Below, piece after piece: positions 25,401-32,517 of a DNA stretch of 38,596 nt. A model generated the notes under the pieces. That model did no database searches. It was not told where the DNA came from and was given only the letters and a program-made list of their open reading frames with translations. A program made the position numbers and the translations under genes. Every line of letters begins with the position of its first letter. The stretch's first letter is position 1. Location: the NCBI GenBank assembly GCA_902705865.1, contig CACSIO010000062.1, positions 78,797-117,392 on the forward strand, written 5' to 3'. Source of the stretch: BD1-7 clade bacterium. GTDB lineage: Bacteria > Pseudomonadota > Gammaproteobacteria > Pseudomonadales > DT-91.

Positions 25401-25459
25401 GAAAGCGAATACGCTAATACTGGAGCACATGCGAGTGCTGCGATCCTGCTGGTTTTCAT
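22442..25459 (-). CDS. Large outer-membrane lipoprotein with TULIP-like core, TSP3 calcium repeats and ricin-type lectin tail
   Basis: The 1005-residue precursor has a lipoprotein signal (SLSGC, lipidated C22); isoleucine at +2 predicts outer-membrane sorting. Residues about 30-170 form beta-rich domains (NPGTVNIYLNGNQIEKHF, TFTLDSKGP). The core from about 420 to 735 has amphipathic helices (ISGLLQSLI, LSTIQGALDENL; MINQMMLTMFNAGLMHINVL; LVQSALDLMLAVVVPQV) spaced like the two halves of BPI/CETP lipid-binding proteins; this is inference from pattern. About 770-845 are thrombospondin type-3 repeats (DLDGDGVDVLVDNCPF, DADGDGTGNLCD) that bind calcium. About 848-1000 is a ricin B-type beta-trefoil (NGTGKCLARNG, TQRWYM). 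It is a paralog of the next upstream gene, which lacks the last two modules. A likely role is surface binding of lipid or glycan; function unknown. Confidence 0.75.
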   Translation of the reverse strand: MKTSRIAALACAPVLAYSLSGCINEANYSVSQPSSKTKYVGIDDAAPPVDLGLGTLPGEFVVKYDENPGTVNIYLNGNQIEKHFSFGPKQAVADVSALSDYLKQGENILTVNPLGFGPTTTFTLDSKGPSVVIETVEYSNPADKTTGTVNITGKLNDASSIDSLVMKTGMREQPLGNEVTATLDGNNFSINNVAVSFNDQGTVKPYDLFGFTAQDQHGYQQEISLLRNGAPIDPLMAIRIDEVMLLQLVGFISDSASCKTGTDTSGYASPRDLTENEVCTGFPPGTPFLDNLEKLSSGIMQDITIEEMHIQNMEMRSLSFDENGDFVLDLTMYPQSWSAANDPANPINGQVDNKSQVGVYVIVSLKALGIPITMDLFIESVDVKAKVAFSMVNRELTVEVTPATDASALDMHDLEIENGTALGINISGLLQSLIAGGGLDGIILSTIQGALDENLTSLQFPLTFGKTFDTPPDADDFKIDILPESAGTNAGVGDTAGNLSMDYTGVFEALSVTPNVPQTLGSYYVNDGDLPPVAEADGSDTSSLVVSVNTNMINQMMLTMFNAGLMHINVLSGDITGITPHLEVQGNSIPVFFGPDGLDDSMGAENATRTRLIPTTPPNFRMLGEGTTQANISYVGATMEVDQNVCSGGTCEWKNRFKVNLDIEAGVTLDSRDDVLFMTINGNPAVQINSLEDNLDLPFGLKLSDSLVQSALDLMLAVVVPQVAETELKITVSELCALVDPEADASNCWSSTMETDSVSSQGGHLSFKMGIDRDLDGDGVDVLVDNCPFVANPTQTDADNNGIGLACEPDTDLDTIVDEADNCKFTASLDQSDADGDGTGNLCDIDYLADDKWVHLRNGTGKCLARNGNGNAPIAADCADTETQRWYMEVEDGGSYWSFNNQAKNQHLRLRGDCCTTASSAKVTGGDPEGDGGVVAESGKFNLKNSNFDALPFEITAKRWVNNDCLIMDGDGDADADNDCNADEHERSWGIFVEGELRYGPKSGL

Positions 25460-25625
25460 AGATTTACCTGACGGCTAGTTATACTTATTAACCTCTATGT
25501 TAAAGGAAAGGCATATGCATTTGAAATAACTAGAGCGAATAACGCCGAGGAAATTCAGGGGTTTTCTAATAACCAACGCAGCTGTAGCGCATCTTAGCAG
25601 TGTTTGAAGAGTGGAGAATTTTATT

Positions 25626-25651
25626 ATTGCTGTTTATTAATAAACAGCAAT
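25626..25651. repeat. 26-bp perfect palindrome between the two lipoprotein genes
   Basis: ATTGCTGTTTATT is followed directly by its reverse complement AATAAACAGCAAT. It lies 167 bp upstream of the downstream lipoprotein start and 43 bp past the stop of the upstream one. It may be a binding site for a dimeric regulator or part of a tandem terminator. Confidence 0.6.
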
Positions 25652-25659
25652 TTGCAAAG

Positions 25660-25683
25660 ACGTGAGGGATCATTCCCTCACGT
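25660..25683 (-). terminator. Stem-loop terminator of the upstream lipoprotein gene
   Basis: ACGTGAGGGA and TCCCTCACGT form a perfect 10-bp stem with a 4-base loop, 11 bases after the stop at 25694 on the minus strand, followed by CUUUG. The U-run is short. Confidence 0.6.
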
Positions 25684-25693
25684 TTAAACTGAT

Positions 25694-28447
25694 TTACTCC
25701 TTATCAATCAGGTTAATACCGGTACTAAAGCTCAGGTGTCGACCATTGTTGGCTTCGATACCTTCCGTTGATAACTGCAGCGCTTTGGTTGGATCTGACA
25801 GTTCTAACGGAAGTTCAAACTCAGTCAGGTCAAGGCGTAACGCTGTATTCGTTACCAGAGGCAGCAAGCCATCAGTAATCAAATCAGCCAGCGGTTGAAT
25901 CAGAGGTTCGATAAACTCAAGACCATCCGGTGTTTCAACATCTTTGATCTCTAACTGAGGAGACCCGAGCAGCGTGGTTTCAAGCACTTGTCCGTCAAGC
26001 GACAACAAAACACCGGCCTGAATATCGACAACCAAAGTGAAGTCAGTATCCCAAGCACCGTCACGGCGAGTTTCAGTTTTAACCGTTGCATTGGTGTAAC
26101 GAATCGTTGCTTGTGTTGTTTCTTCGCCACTGAGCTCAACCGTTGCGGGTGAATTCGGAATCAGGCGTACACGTGTATTACCGTTAGAGCCTAATTCATC
26201 CGTTGCATTCGCACCGAGGAACAATGGAGTTCCCTGTTCACCGGCTGTGCTTCCAGGCAACATCGTAAAATGCATCAAACCTGCTTCATAAAACGAAGCC
26301 AGTGCCTGATTGACAATATTGTGATGGATCGCAATCGCAAAGTTATCGGTCGAGCTCTCTAAATTGTTGATTGGCGCAAGCAAATCATTTTCATAGTAGA
26401 GCGAACCCAATACTTGAGAGATGCCAGTTTGCGCTTCTACAGTGTTAACGTTGCCTCGATAGGTCATTAACCAATCAACTTCATCAACTGCTCCGCCTCG
26501 AGTTCCGCAGGTATAAGGATCATCAGCATTTGAATTCTGCGTACATTGTGATGTCACCGTCCAAGCCTGGGTACCCAAGTTAAACGAGGTACCGAACTCG
26601 GAGCTGAACAGAAAATCCAAATCGAAATCGGTCAAACTGTTTTGCACAACAGATTCAGTAATGTCGACGAACAACGGCTCCAATAAACCAATCAAGCCAC
26701 TAAGGATACCATCCAAAGGAATAAGCCCCAGATCAATACCATCGAACTGTACATCACCGGATAAGCCGAGCGAGAAACCATCCAACAGACCGAAGTTCAG
26801 GTCGCCATTGTTGATCTGAGCACGAATTTTTCCACCCATCGCCGTGTTGTTATCCTTCACACGAATACCGCCTAAGCCAACAAGGCCTAGAGCCGATGTT
26901 TCACCCTCCGAACTACACCAATGTGACGGGTTAACCTGACTCGCAACCAGTGCGCGCTGAGTCGACGTACCACCCGAGCTATTGCCAGGTGCAAAATTAT
27001 TTTGAGTGAAGGGCAATCTCACGCCGCGCTTGGTATTACAACTGGACGTTGTTGCCAGATCACACAAATCACCGTCAAAGAAGTTGTTATCTGTCGGCCC
27101 GGTTTTGATTTCCATCTCACCACACCACCAGTTGTATATCCCCAGATTTACATCCAAGCCGATGTTATCTCCCGATGAATCCTTGAGGTTTAAAGCGAGA
27201 TCAAGTACCGAATCTTGTGTCTCATCCAATCCCAAAGAGCCAATCGTCAGATCTTCAATTTCGAGCGAATAGATCTCGACATAAGAACACTCAACAGCAC
27301 CCTTGTTTGTGCGCCCGGCATCTGGGCTTGGTGTCCAGTTATAAGAGCCACAAAACCAGCGGTTCTGCCAACGGCCACGATTAGGGCCTGCAGCGCTCCA
27401 TTCGGTGCCTCTGTTGAATACGGTTCCGCCAAAGTCATCATCGATAAAAAACGCATCAGTACAGGTAAACTCGATGGGTGTTTCATGGCAGTTATTGGCG
27501 TTGCTTTCAGCAGCACCAATTTCTGTATAAATACCCGAATGGTTTTCATTGATCAGATTCAAGACACTGGTATCTGCTGCGCCATCAGCTTCCATTGCAT
27601 CCGCTTCAGCACCTCTACCACGACGTTCCAGTGCAGAACGACTGATCAGGAATTGATTATCACCTTGCGCATTCGCCAGTGGCTTGACGGCATCTAGCAA
27701 AGTTTCATTGATACGCAGTTTAAAAACGGGGTTTACTGTCTGGTCAGTTGCCAAGTATTCAGCGGTATATACATAGCCGTATTGATCTTCGGCAGTAAAC
27801 GCGAAAACGGCATCGTCGGGCACAACAGCGGAGAAGCTCTTATCTGCAGCAATCGCCGGATTAAATGTGCCGGTACGGTTAGTCTTAGCGCCTTTTTTAT
27901 TGCCTGTTGCCGCTTCAGTACTGCCCTCAACATCATAGTTGTAGGTTTCAATCACCAACGATGTGATATCTGCACCGTCATCAACGACACCTTGGATCGT
28001 AACATTCCCACCAGAGCGACTGACACTCGTGAAGTTGATTTCAGGGCCTTGCGAATCAAACGTGAAACGACTGGTTGCAGCACCCAAAAATGCAAGCGGC
28101 TCGACAAGGAGGTTATTCTCTCCTTGAACCAAGAACTCTTTGATATCCTCGACAGCTACCCAACCGAATGTGGGTGTCAGCGTAAACTTACTACCGATCT
28201 GTTGGCCGTTAAGAAATACTTGCAGGGAACCAGGGTTTGACGAATAGCCGACTCGAATTTGCTCAGGCAATTCCTGTGTACCAGTTGCATTCTCGGGATC
28301 ATCATCAGGACCAAAAAAACTGACGTAAGTTTGGCCGTTGGAGGGTTGTAGAACACTGTAATTTGCGTTGTTATCAACGCACCCGGATAGTGCAAAAACA
28401 CCTCCAGCTAATACAGTCGTTAGGGTCAGCATCCTTGTCATGCGCAT
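25694..28447 (-). CDS. Large outer-membrane lipoprotein with TULIP-like core (paralog)
   Basis: The 917-residue precursor has a lipoprotein signal (FALSGC, lipidated C23, Val at +2). It shares the order and many motifs of its downstream neighbour: NYSVLQPS, NPGSLQVFLNGQQI, VQGENNLLVEPLAF, TFDSQGP, then a core with LDGILSGLIGLLEPLFVDI (about 570-590), IVNQALASFYEAGLMHFTML (about 708-728), VRLIPNSP and a final amphipathic helix PLADLITDGLLPLVTNTAL (about 845-865). These are the positions expected of two TULIP/BPI-like half domains. An insert at about 310-480 is Cys- and Trp-rich. There is no TSP3 repeat or lectin tail. GAGGTGA lies 4-5 bases before the ATG. The terminator and palindrome after it suggest separate transcripts for the two paralogs. 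Function unknown. Confidence 0.75.
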   Translation of the reverse strand: MRMTRMLTLTTVLAGGVFALSGCVDNNANYSVLQPSNGQTYVSFFGPDDDPENATGTQELPEQIRVGYSSNPGSLQVFLNGQQIGSKFTLTPTFGWVAVEDIKEFLVQGENNLLVEPLAFLGAATSRFTFDSQGPEINFTSVSRSGGNVTIQGVVDDGADITSLVIETYNYDVEGSTEAATGNKKGAKTNRTGTFNPAIAADKSFSAVVPDDAVFAFTAEDQYGYVYTAEYLATDQTVNPVFKLRINETLLDAVKPLANAQGDNQFLISRSALERRGRGAEADAMEADGAADTSVLNLINENHSGIYTEIGAAESNANNCHETPIEFTCTDAFFIDDDFGGTVFNRGTEWSAAGPNRGRWQNRWFCGSYNWTPSPDAGRTNKGAVECSYVEIYSLEIEDLTIGSLGLDETQDSVLDLALNLKDSSGDNIGLDVNLGIYNWWCGEMEIKTGPTDNNFFDGDLCDLATTSSCNTKRGVRLPFTQNNFAPGNSSGGTSTQRALVASQVNPSHWCSSEGETSALGLVGLGGIRVKDNNTAMGGKIRAQINNGDLNFGLLDGFSLGLSGDVQFDGIDLGLIPLDGILSGLIGLLEPLFVDITESVVQNSLTDFDLDFLFSSEFGTSFNLGTQAWTVTSQCTQNSNADDPYTCGTRGGAVDEVDWLMTYRGNVNTVEAQTGISQVLGSLYYENDLLAPINNLESSTDNFAIAIHHNIVNQALASFYEAGLMHFTMLPGSTAGEQGTPLFLGANATDELGSNGNTRVRLIPNSPATVELSGEETTQATIRYTNATVKTETRRDGAWDTDFTLVVDIQAGVLLSLDGQVLETTLLGSPQLEIKDVETPDGLEFIEPLIQPLADLITDGLLPLVTNTALRLDLTEFELPLELSDPTKALQLSTEGIEANNGRHLSFSTGINLIDKE

Positions 28448-28486
28448 AGCTTCACCTCTATTTTTTATTATTTTTTAATGACTTAG

Positions 28487-28492
28487 ATTATA
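28487..28492 (-). promoter_or_regulatory. -10 element of the upstream lipoprotein gene
   Basis: A consensus TATAAT on the minus strand lies 40 bp upstream of the start at 28447. No recognisable -35 is spaced 16-18 bp before it, so activation by a regulator is possible. Confidence 0.4.
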
Positions 28493-28690
28493 CGCCTTTG
28501 ATATGTGGCTGGATCTACCACTGATCTGAAAATACCAACCACTGAACAAAAATCATACAGTTTATCGACTGCGTCACATAAACCAACTGCGGGCACGGAT
28601 GAAAATAAACTTCCTAAAAGCAGTGCTGTCCATGATAGGTTTACTATCGATTTTTTTGCACAAAACCACTACTTAAGAGACGGAATACCA

Positions 28691-29458
28691 ATGAATCCGC
28701 GCTTGTATCGACCATTTTTTTTACTGCTCTTCAGCACGATTTTATTATCTGTCAGCATCTCAAAATGCATCGCTGCACAACAGACCGATGTACATAAAAA
28801 AACACACACAGAAATAGATAACGAGGTCGATAAATCCGTTATCAAATACTCCCAGCTCTCGAAAAGTAGTCGCTCATTACCTCCGATCACATTGAGCATC
28901 ACGCACAATTGGATCTTGATCACCAGCCCGATCGTCAACAACCGCTACTTTATATTTTTTGATCGAAAGAAAGGCTCATTAACCAGCTTTGATACAGCCA
29001 CAAAACAATACGCCACAATCGCAACGGCAGAAAAATCAGCCGCCAACAAAACCTACACACACGTGGTCACAGCGCCATTAGGCAAGGATCAGAAACTCAA
29101 TGATAAGTATGAATGTGAATGGAAACAGGTAAAAACCGAAGCCGATGAATATCAGGCTTGCGCATTAAAGGGCTATTCGACCGGCATTAATTCCGATCAA
29201 AGAATGACACTCGAAGCCTTGTCTTACCTTCTGGATAACCGCAAAGTAACCAATCCAATAAAAGCATCAGATTGGTATTACGTCACGGATACGCTCATCC
29301 ACCAACTACGATTAATGCGCGTGGATAACTTAAAAGCGCTACCGCTGATCATCCAAGAGAAATCCAAGAAAAACTGGCTAGTACTGAATCGGATTGAATA
29401 TCAAAAAACAGCATTTAATACCGAACAATTGCTAAAAGACTTCAAGCCTGTTGAATAA
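28691..29458 (+). CDS. Exported protein of unknown function
   Basis: From the ATG at 28691 the product has 255 residues. A signal peptide (PFFLLLFSTILLSVS core, cleavage near CIAA) is followed by a mixed alpha/beta domain. The frame is open for 62 more codons upstream, but those encode a Thr/Ser/Lys-rich stretch, and the signal peptide would then be internal; AGAGACGG precedes the chosen start. Strands such as WILITSPIVNNRYFIFFDRKKGSLTSFD (partly: NRYFIFFDRK) and the closing NWLVLNRIEYQK suggest a periplasmic beta-rich domain. Two cysteines (YECEWK, YQACALKG) may form a disulfide. I do not recognise a family. It is divergent from the lipoprotein pair and could share its regulation. Confidence 0.7.
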   Translation: MNPRLYRPFFLLLFSTILLSVSISKCIAAQQTDVHKKTHTEIDNEVDKSVIKYSQLSKSSRSLPPITLSITHNWILITSPIVNNRYFIFFDRKKGSLTSFDTATKQYATIATAEKSAANKTYTHVVTAPLGKDQKLNDKYECEWKQVKTEADEYQACALKGYSTGINSDQRMTLEALSYLLDNRKVTNPIKASDWYYVTDTLIHQLRLMRVDNLKALPLIIQEKSKKNWLVLNRIEYQKTAFNTEQLLKDFKPVE

Positions 29459-29501
29459 ACATGAGCAGGCGTCAGAAACGCCGCCTCATAAAACACGCAG
29501 A

Positions 29502-29747
29502 TTATTCCGATGGCAGTTGTCGTGACGCTGCGGCTAAATCTTTTTTAGCCTCACGTAGCTGATATTCGAGATCAGCACACTGCTGCTGCAAGCCGGATTT
29601 TTTATCCTTTAGCATCGCTAACTCATCTTGATGTGATTGTAGCCGGGCAGTCATATCGCTGAGCTTTTGCGCAAATTGTTTGCTGACATAGCCATGCACC
29701 ATAAAAGCGGTAACACCACAGGCGATCAAGGTAATAAGTAGTGGCAT
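29502..29747 (-). CDS. Small membrane-anchored coiled-coil protein
   Basis: The 81-residue protein has one N-terminal membrane helix (LLITLIACGVTAFMV, about residues 3-17). A continuous heptad-like coiled coil from about 22 to 75 follows (QKLSDMTARLQSHQDEL, LKDKKSGLQQQ, LEYQLREAKKDL). GAGGAA lies 7 bases before the ATG. It begins 15 bp after the FKBP gene on the same strand, so the two are co-transcribed. It is probably an inner-membrane scaffold with its coil in the periplasm or cytoplasm; no named family recognised. It could act as a partner of the isomerase. Confidence 0.7.
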   Translation of the reverse strand: MPLLITLIACGVTAFMVHGYVSKQFAQKLSDMTARLQSHQDELAMLKDKKSGLQQQCADLEYQLREAKKDLAAASRQLPSE

Positions 29748-29762
29748 GAATCGTTCCTCGGT

Positions 29763-30254
29763 TCAGGGGTTGATAGCGATCAGTTCAACATCAAAAATCA
29801 GCGCAGCGCCGCCCGGAATTTGCCCCATCGAGCGGTTCCCATAGGCGAGACGACTCGGGATAAACAAACGAAATTTATCGCCCGGTTTCATCAATTGCAG
29901 CCCTTCGGTCCAACCGGCAATGACTTGTTGCAACCCAAAATCAATCGGCTGACCACGATCTACTGAGCTATCGAACAAAGTGCCATCCGTTAGGGTGCCA
30001 TGGTAATGCACGCGCACTTTATCAGCGGCGCTAGGAGAGCCTTCCCCGCCACCATCGTGCAAACAGGTATATTGCAGCCCGGATGCAGTCTCAAACACAT
30101 CATCACGCTGCGCGTTTTCTTTCAGAAACGCATCGGATAATTCTCGTTGAGCAATTAACCGCTGACGTTTACGCATACGCCCTAACGTCAGCCAGACGAT
30201 AATAATCACGGTTACCAGTATCAACACATTGTTTGAAGCGTCAGTCAAAATCAT
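29763..30254 (-). CDS. Membrane-anchored FKBP-type peptidyl-prolyl isomerase
   Basis: The 163-residue protein has an N-terminal membrane helix (NNVLILVTVIIIVWLTL, about 8-24), a basic linker (GRMRKRQRL) and a C-terminal FKBP domain from about residue 55. Conserved FKBP features are VRVHYHGTLTDGTLFDSS, PIDFGLQQVIAGWTEGLQLMKPGDK (in part: VIAGWTEGLQLMKPG), IPSRLAYG and PGGAALIFDVELI, covering the hydrophobic pocket, so isomerase activity is likely. The positive-inside rule places the FKBP domain in the cytoplasm (RMRKRQR follows the helix). This differs from secreted FklB/FkpA relatives. The ribosome site AGGA is only one base from the ATG, which hints at a weak or different start. It heads a two-gene unit with the coiled-coil protein. 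Confidence 0.87.
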   Translation of the reverse strand: MILTDASNNVLILVTVIIIVWLTLGRMRKRQRLIAQRELSDAFLKENAQRDDVFETASGLQYTCLHDGGGEGSPSAADKVRVHYHGTLTDGTLFDSSVDRGQPIDFGLQQVIAGWTEGLQLMKPGDKFRLFIPSRLAYGNRSMGQIPGGAALIFDVELIAINP

Positions 30255-30546
30255 GTCCTGTTGTTAAGCAAAGAGGGCAATTCATGAGAGCCGGTTTAAA
30301 TAAAGCGGGGCAAGGTGAACGAACTAGCCCGAACAAAATACGAAGTTCAGTAGCGCAATAGAATATCACAGTATCACTCGAGCGTTTTTCTGTTATCTCG
30401 GTTGCTCAAGATTAATCCCAAGCAACACGGCCAACGTAGACGTAAACTAGAATAGAGTTCATCAGAAGATGTATTAGCCGATCTTCATTCGGTGAAACCA
30501 CATGCTCCAGCAATGTTCCAAATCAGGATAACCGACAGAGGATACC

Positions 30547-31974
30547 ATGACGAATACAACGACCCTGATGTGGTTCCGCCAGGACCTTCGTTTGCACGAC
30601 AACCCAGCGCTAACAAACGCAGCAAAAGCCGGCACTGTGATTCCCGTATTTATTATCGATCAACAGCATGGGGGCGCATGGTCACCCGGGGCAGCGTCTC
30701 GGGTTTGGCTTCATCAGTCACTCAAACAGTTAAACGATTCACTGGCTGGTAAATTACTGGTTTTTCAGGGCAACCCTCAAGCCATTATCAACCGACTTGC
30801 CAATGACCATAGTATTGATCGCGTGGTATGGAACCGTTGCTACGAGCCGTGGCGAATCGATCGCGACAAACATATCAAAGCTGCTTTGCTTGCCAATGGC
30901 ATTGGTTGCGAGAGTTTTAACGGTACCCTGCTCTGGGAGCCTTGGCACATTCACAAAAAAGACGGCACACCCTACCGGGTATTCACGCCCTACTACCGAA
31001 AAGGTTGCCTACAAGCGCCTGCTCCAGCCGAGCCGTTGCCGGTACCTGAACTCCACCTTGCAGATCCTATAGAAGAAACCTGTATCGACGAACTCTTGCT
31101 AGAACCCGAACACCCCTGGCACAACGATGTTATCAGTCACTGGCAGCCGGGCGAATACGGCGCCGCCGAACGATTAACTCGGTTTCTTGAACATGGCCTC
31201 GAACACTATCGCCATGGACGTGATTACCCAGCACAAGCCAGTGTTTCAAACTTGTCACCGCATCTGCATTTTGGCGAAATATCAATCAGAGAGGTGTGGC
31301 ATCGCGCCCAAATATCAGGCTTGAGCAGTGGCCAGGAAGACAACCTCGACTGCTTTTTATCGGAGCTGGGCTGGCGCGAATTTTCATACTATTTATTATT
31401 TCACTTTCCCAGCTTGCCAACGGACAACTTCCAACCCAAATTCGATGCGTTTCCATGGCAGCAAAACGACACCAACCTTAAAGCATGGCAACGTGGCCAA
31501 ACGGGCATCCCCATTGTTGATGCGGGTATGCGTCAACTTTGGCAAACCGGAACCATGCACAATCGTGTGCGTATGATCACCGCTTCATTTTTGGTTAAAA
31601 ACCTGCTGATACACTGGCATGAAGGGGAAAAATGGTTTTGGGATTGCCTCTTTGATGCTGACCTAGCCGCCAATAGCGCCAGCTGGCAATGGGTCGCCGG
31701 TTCAGGTGCAGATGCTGCACCTTACTTTCGAATTTTTAACCCAGTGACACAATCTCAGAAATTTGACGCTGACGGCCAGTACATTGATCAATGGGTGCCA
31801 GAACTTAAAAGCCTGCCCAGCAAACACAAACATGCCCCGTGGGATGCTCCAGATAGCGTGTTGAAACAGGCGGGCATTCAGCTGGGGCATCAATACCCGT
31901 TGCCAATCGCTGATCTAAAATCGTCTCGGCAAGCTGCACTGGATGCCTTCGCAACCTTGAAAAAAAGCGCATGA
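30547..31974 (+). CDS. phrB: Deoxyribodipyrimidine photolyase (class I CPD)
   Basis: The 475-residue flavoprotein repairs cyclobutane pyrimidine dimers with blue light. The N-terminal antenna domain opens with LMWFRQDLRLHDNPAL. The C-terminal FAD domain contains SNLSPHLHFGEIS, WREFSYYLLFHFP, the DNA-binding GIPIVDAGMRQLWQTGTMHNRVRM (in part: IVDAGMRQLWQTGTMHNR) and the electron-transfer region FDADLAANSASWQWVAGSGADAAPYFRIFNP (in part: NSASWQWVAGSGAD). The residues WQWVAG and the Asn of MHNR match CPD class I enzymes rather than (6-4) or DASH types. GAGGAT sits 3-4 bases before the ATG. The stop overlaps the start of the next gene (ATGA), indicating translational coupling. Confidence 0.96.
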   Translation: MTNTTTLMWFRQDLRLHDNPALTNAAKAGTVIPVFIIDQQHGGAWSPGAASRVWLHQSLKQLNDSLAGKLLVFQGNPQAIINRLANDHSIDRVVWNRCYEPWRIDRDKHIKAALLANGIGCESFNGTLLWEPWHIHKKDGTPYRVFTPYYRKGCLQAPAPAEPLPVPELHLADPIEETCIDELLLEPEHPWHNDVISHWQPGEYGAAERLTRFLEHGLEHYRHGRDYPAQASVSNLSPHLHFGEISIREVWHRAQISGLSSGQEDNLDCFLSELGWREFSYYLLFHFPSLPTDNFQPKFDAFPWQQNDTNLKAWQRGQTGIPIVDAGMRQLWQTGTMHNRVRMITASFLVKNLLIHWHEGEKWFWDCLFDADLAANSASWQWVAGSGADAAPYFRIFNPVTQSQKFDADGQYIDQWVPELKSLPSKHKHAPWDAPDSVLKQAGIQLGHQYPLPIADLKSSRQAALDAFATLKKSA

Positions 31975-32435
31975 GTACTGCACAGCCGTTCAGCACACAA
32001 CAACGGTTGCTCGGATACCTCGGGCTTTTACCGTTTATTATTGGCGTGTTATTGGAATGGAGCACCCTCGATATTGCCGGAATTTCTGGCTTATGGCTGT
32101 TTGAAACCTACAGTGCCTGCATTGCCAGCTTCGTCTGTGGCATTTGGTGGGGCGCTGTTATTAATAATAAGAATCACAACCGGGCATCCGCCACATTAGT
32201 GCTTTCAAACGTCTTATGTTTGCTAGCGTGGCTTTCTTTATTATTGGATAACCCGATCGTTACTTTGCTATTGCTCGGTAGCGTATTCTTCGTTGTATTG
32301 GTGCTTGAGAAACAGCTCAAACCACATCGTGCTGAGCTTCAACCTTACTTTGCGATGCGCCGGCAAGTGACAGCCAGCGTGGTTATTTTGCACCTTGTAA
32401 TGGTAATGGATGTCGCTATTTCGACCAGTGCGTGA
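31971..32435 (+). CDS. DUF3429 (TMEM69-like) inner-membrane protein
   Basis: The 154-residue protein starts inside the photolyase stop codon (ATGA overlap). Four to five hydrophobic helices are visible (LGLLPFIIGVLLEW, FETYSACIASFVCGIWWGAVI, ATLVLSNVLCLLAWLSLLL, VTLLLLGSVFFVVLVL, VTASVVILHLVMVMDVAI). The YSACIASFVCGIWWG segment is typical of DUF3429. In many proteobacteria this family sits directly downstream of a photolyase gene, but its function is unknown. The conserved pairing and overlap suggest a linked light or UV-stress role; this is inference. Confidence 0.85.
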   Translation: MSTAQPFSTQQRLLGYLGLLPFIIGVLLEWSTLDIAGISGLWLFETYSACIASFVCGIWWGAVINNKNHNRASATLVLSNVLCLLAWLSLLLDNPIVTLLLLGSVFFVVLVLEKQLKPHRAELQPYFAMRRQVTASVVILHLVMVMDVAISTSA

Positions 32436-32493
32436 ATTTGTCGCACCGGATGTGTTGTTCGCCTGTAATTTAATTTGCTAGACTGCTGACCAT

Positions 32494-32499
32494 TATAAT
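32494..32499 (+). promoter_or_regulatory. -10 element upstream of the metal-efflux region
   Basis: TATAAT 19 bp before the GTG start gives a very short leader of about 12 bases. TTGCTA lies 13 bp before it, too close for a normal -35; no MerR-type dyad is evident. Confidence 0.4.
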
Positions 32500-32517
32500 C
32501 CTAGAGCCTGCCTCATC

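Noticed and set aside
27215..27697. 160-codon plus-strand frame inside the upstream lipoprotein
   Set aside because: It lies fully antisense to a coherent 917-residue lipoprotein and has no start context or recognisable motif.
28505..28690. Longer N-terminus for the exported orphan protein
   Set aside because: The extra 62 codons are low-complexity Thr/Ser/Lys and would place the signal peptide inside the protein; the ATG at 28691 has a better context.
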